Positions 13,384 through 14,073 of a DNA stretch of 14,073 bases are shown here, in pieces (the stretch's first letter is position 1; every line of letters starts with the position of its first letter). Under the pieces are notes generated by a model, which was not told where the DNA came from, did no database searches, and was given only the letters and a program-made list of their open reading frames with translations. The stretch spans positions 1-14,073 of the forward strand of contig CATPBU010000132.1 in assembly GCA_955652455.1 (NCBI GenBank), read 5' to 3'. This DNA comes from Candidatus Dormiibacterota bacterium. Lineage in GTDB: Bacteria > Chloroflexota > Dormibacteria > UBA8260. The position numbers and the translations under genes were made by a program.

Positions 13384-14073
13384 TCAATGGACGGCGGTAT
13401 CGCCGGGGACCAGTCCGTCGATGACAAGACCCGCGAACGCTTCGTCGAACCGCTGCGGTGTGGCACCGGGCACGCCTGACACGGCCTGGCGTAGCGAGGC
13501 ACCGGCCAGCGTGGGATGGCCGAGCATGGCCGCCAGGATGGCTCCCCGCAACTGACGCAGGCTCCCTTGGTAACGCGCGTGACGGCGTGGCACCGCAGCG
13601 GTTCCGGAGCGGCGGAAGACGCAGCAATGCGCCATCGGACATCCCTCGCAGCGTGGCCGTGAGCGGCAGTGCAGCGCGCCAACGTCGAAGAGCGCGTATG
13701 TGTATTCACGGATCGGCATCCCCGCCGGGCGGCTCTCGCTGAGCACGATGTCGAGGGCGGCTGCGCCGACCTGTGCAGGCTCGGTACCGAGAGCAGCGCG
13801 GGCGGCGACGCGACCAACGTTGACATCGCGCGGTGGCACCACGGCCGTCCCCACGTCGCTGAAAGCGAGCAGCGCGCGGGCGGTGTACGCACCGACGCCG
13901 GGAAGGGTGCGCAAGCCGGCTTCATCCGCCGGCCAGCCGTCAGCGGTGACACGAGCCGCGGCCAGCCAGAGGGCGCGAGCTCGGCGCGGATAGCCGAGAC
14001 CCTGCCACTCCCGCAGCACGTCGTCGAGTGTCGCAGCGGCGCAGGCCTCGGCGTCGGGCCAGCGACCCAGAAA
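13384..14073 (-). CDS. mutY: A/G-specific adenine DNA glycosylase MutY (5' end beyond window)
   Basis: MutY removes adenine mispaired with 8-oxoguanine. The frame is open to the right edge and already reads as MutY there (FLGRWPDAEACAAATLDDV, then LREWQGLGYPRRARALWLAA), so the start lies outside; the GTG at 14019 is internal. Visible landmarks are the helix-hairpin-helix LRTLPGVGAYTARALLAF, the catalytic-Asp segment PRDVNVGRV, LFDVGALHC, and the cluster CRSRPRCEGCPMAHCC. The first Cys gap is five residues rather than the usual six (C-X6-C-X2-C-X5-C). The protein ends about 75 residues after the cluster (RFDEAFAGLVIDGLVPGD), without the NUDIX-like 8-oxoG domain, as is usual for short actinobacterial forms. 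The catalytic Glu lies outside the window. Confidence 0.9.
   Translation of the reverse strand, partial: FLGRWPDAEACAAATLDDVLREWQGLGYPRRARALWLAAARVTADGWPADEAGLRTLPGVGAYTARALLAFSDVGTAVVPPRDVNVGRVAARAALGTEPAQVGAAALDIVLSESRPAGMPIREYTYALFDVGALHCRSRPRCEGCPMAHCCVFRRSGTAAVPRRHARYQGSLRQLRGAILAAMLGHPTLAGASLRQAVSGVPGATPQRFDEAFAGLVIDGLVPGDTAVH

Overview
The window is GC-rich and tightly packed. It has many GTG starts, short or overlapping gene junctions, and apparent leaderless promoters. The gene types (GH15 glucoamylase/trehalase-like enzyme, DUF2231-Rieske protein, SufR-like regulator, short MutY without a NUDIX tail, TatA next to a Tat-signal protein) suggest a high-GC Gram-positive actinobacterium, probably environmental. 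This is inferred from protein style; no rRNA or other marker is present. No tRNA, rRNA, CRISPR array, complete IS element or phage gene was seen.

Layout. (1) 2-1218: the 3' end of a pyruvate:ferredoxin/flavodoxin oxidoreductase gene, overlapping a dihydroorotate-dehydrogenase-like gene. (2) 1219-1780: a gene graveyard holding decayed, internally deleted remnants of a thiolase (+), an IclR regulator (-) and a MetE-type methionine synthase (+). (3) 1905-4289: a large membrane protein with a C-terminal spermidine-synthase-like domain. (4) 4304-5123 (-): a SufR/ArsR-like regulator with family-conserved cysteines, followed by an overlapping 48-residue small ORF. (5) 5228-8719 (+): an overlapping operon of DUF2231-Rieske protein, GTP cyclohydrolase I and GH15 glycosidase, divergent from the regulator. 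(6) 8720-9049: a noncoding stretch with a strong 9-bp palindrome. (7) 9050-11493 (+): a small Tat-signal protein, a DUF4331 protein without its own signal peptide, a small unknown protein and TatA. (8) 11500-14073 (-): MutY (cut by the window edge), a formyltransferase, a stand-alone response regulator and a very short degenerate GGDEF-like protein.

How the genes may work together. The SufR-like regulator shares a divergent promoter region with the Rieske-folE-GH15 operon, so iron-sulfur or redox control of that operon is a reasonable hypothesis. The most interesting unit is 9050-11493. The only recognisable Tat signal lies on an 87-residue protein, the large DUF4331 partner begins at what is normally the mature N-terminus, and a TatA gene closes the set. 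This suggests hitchhiker export of a folded complex through a dedicated Tat component. The response regulator plus GGDEF-like pair looks like a two-piece signalling output in which the cyclase signature has been lost.
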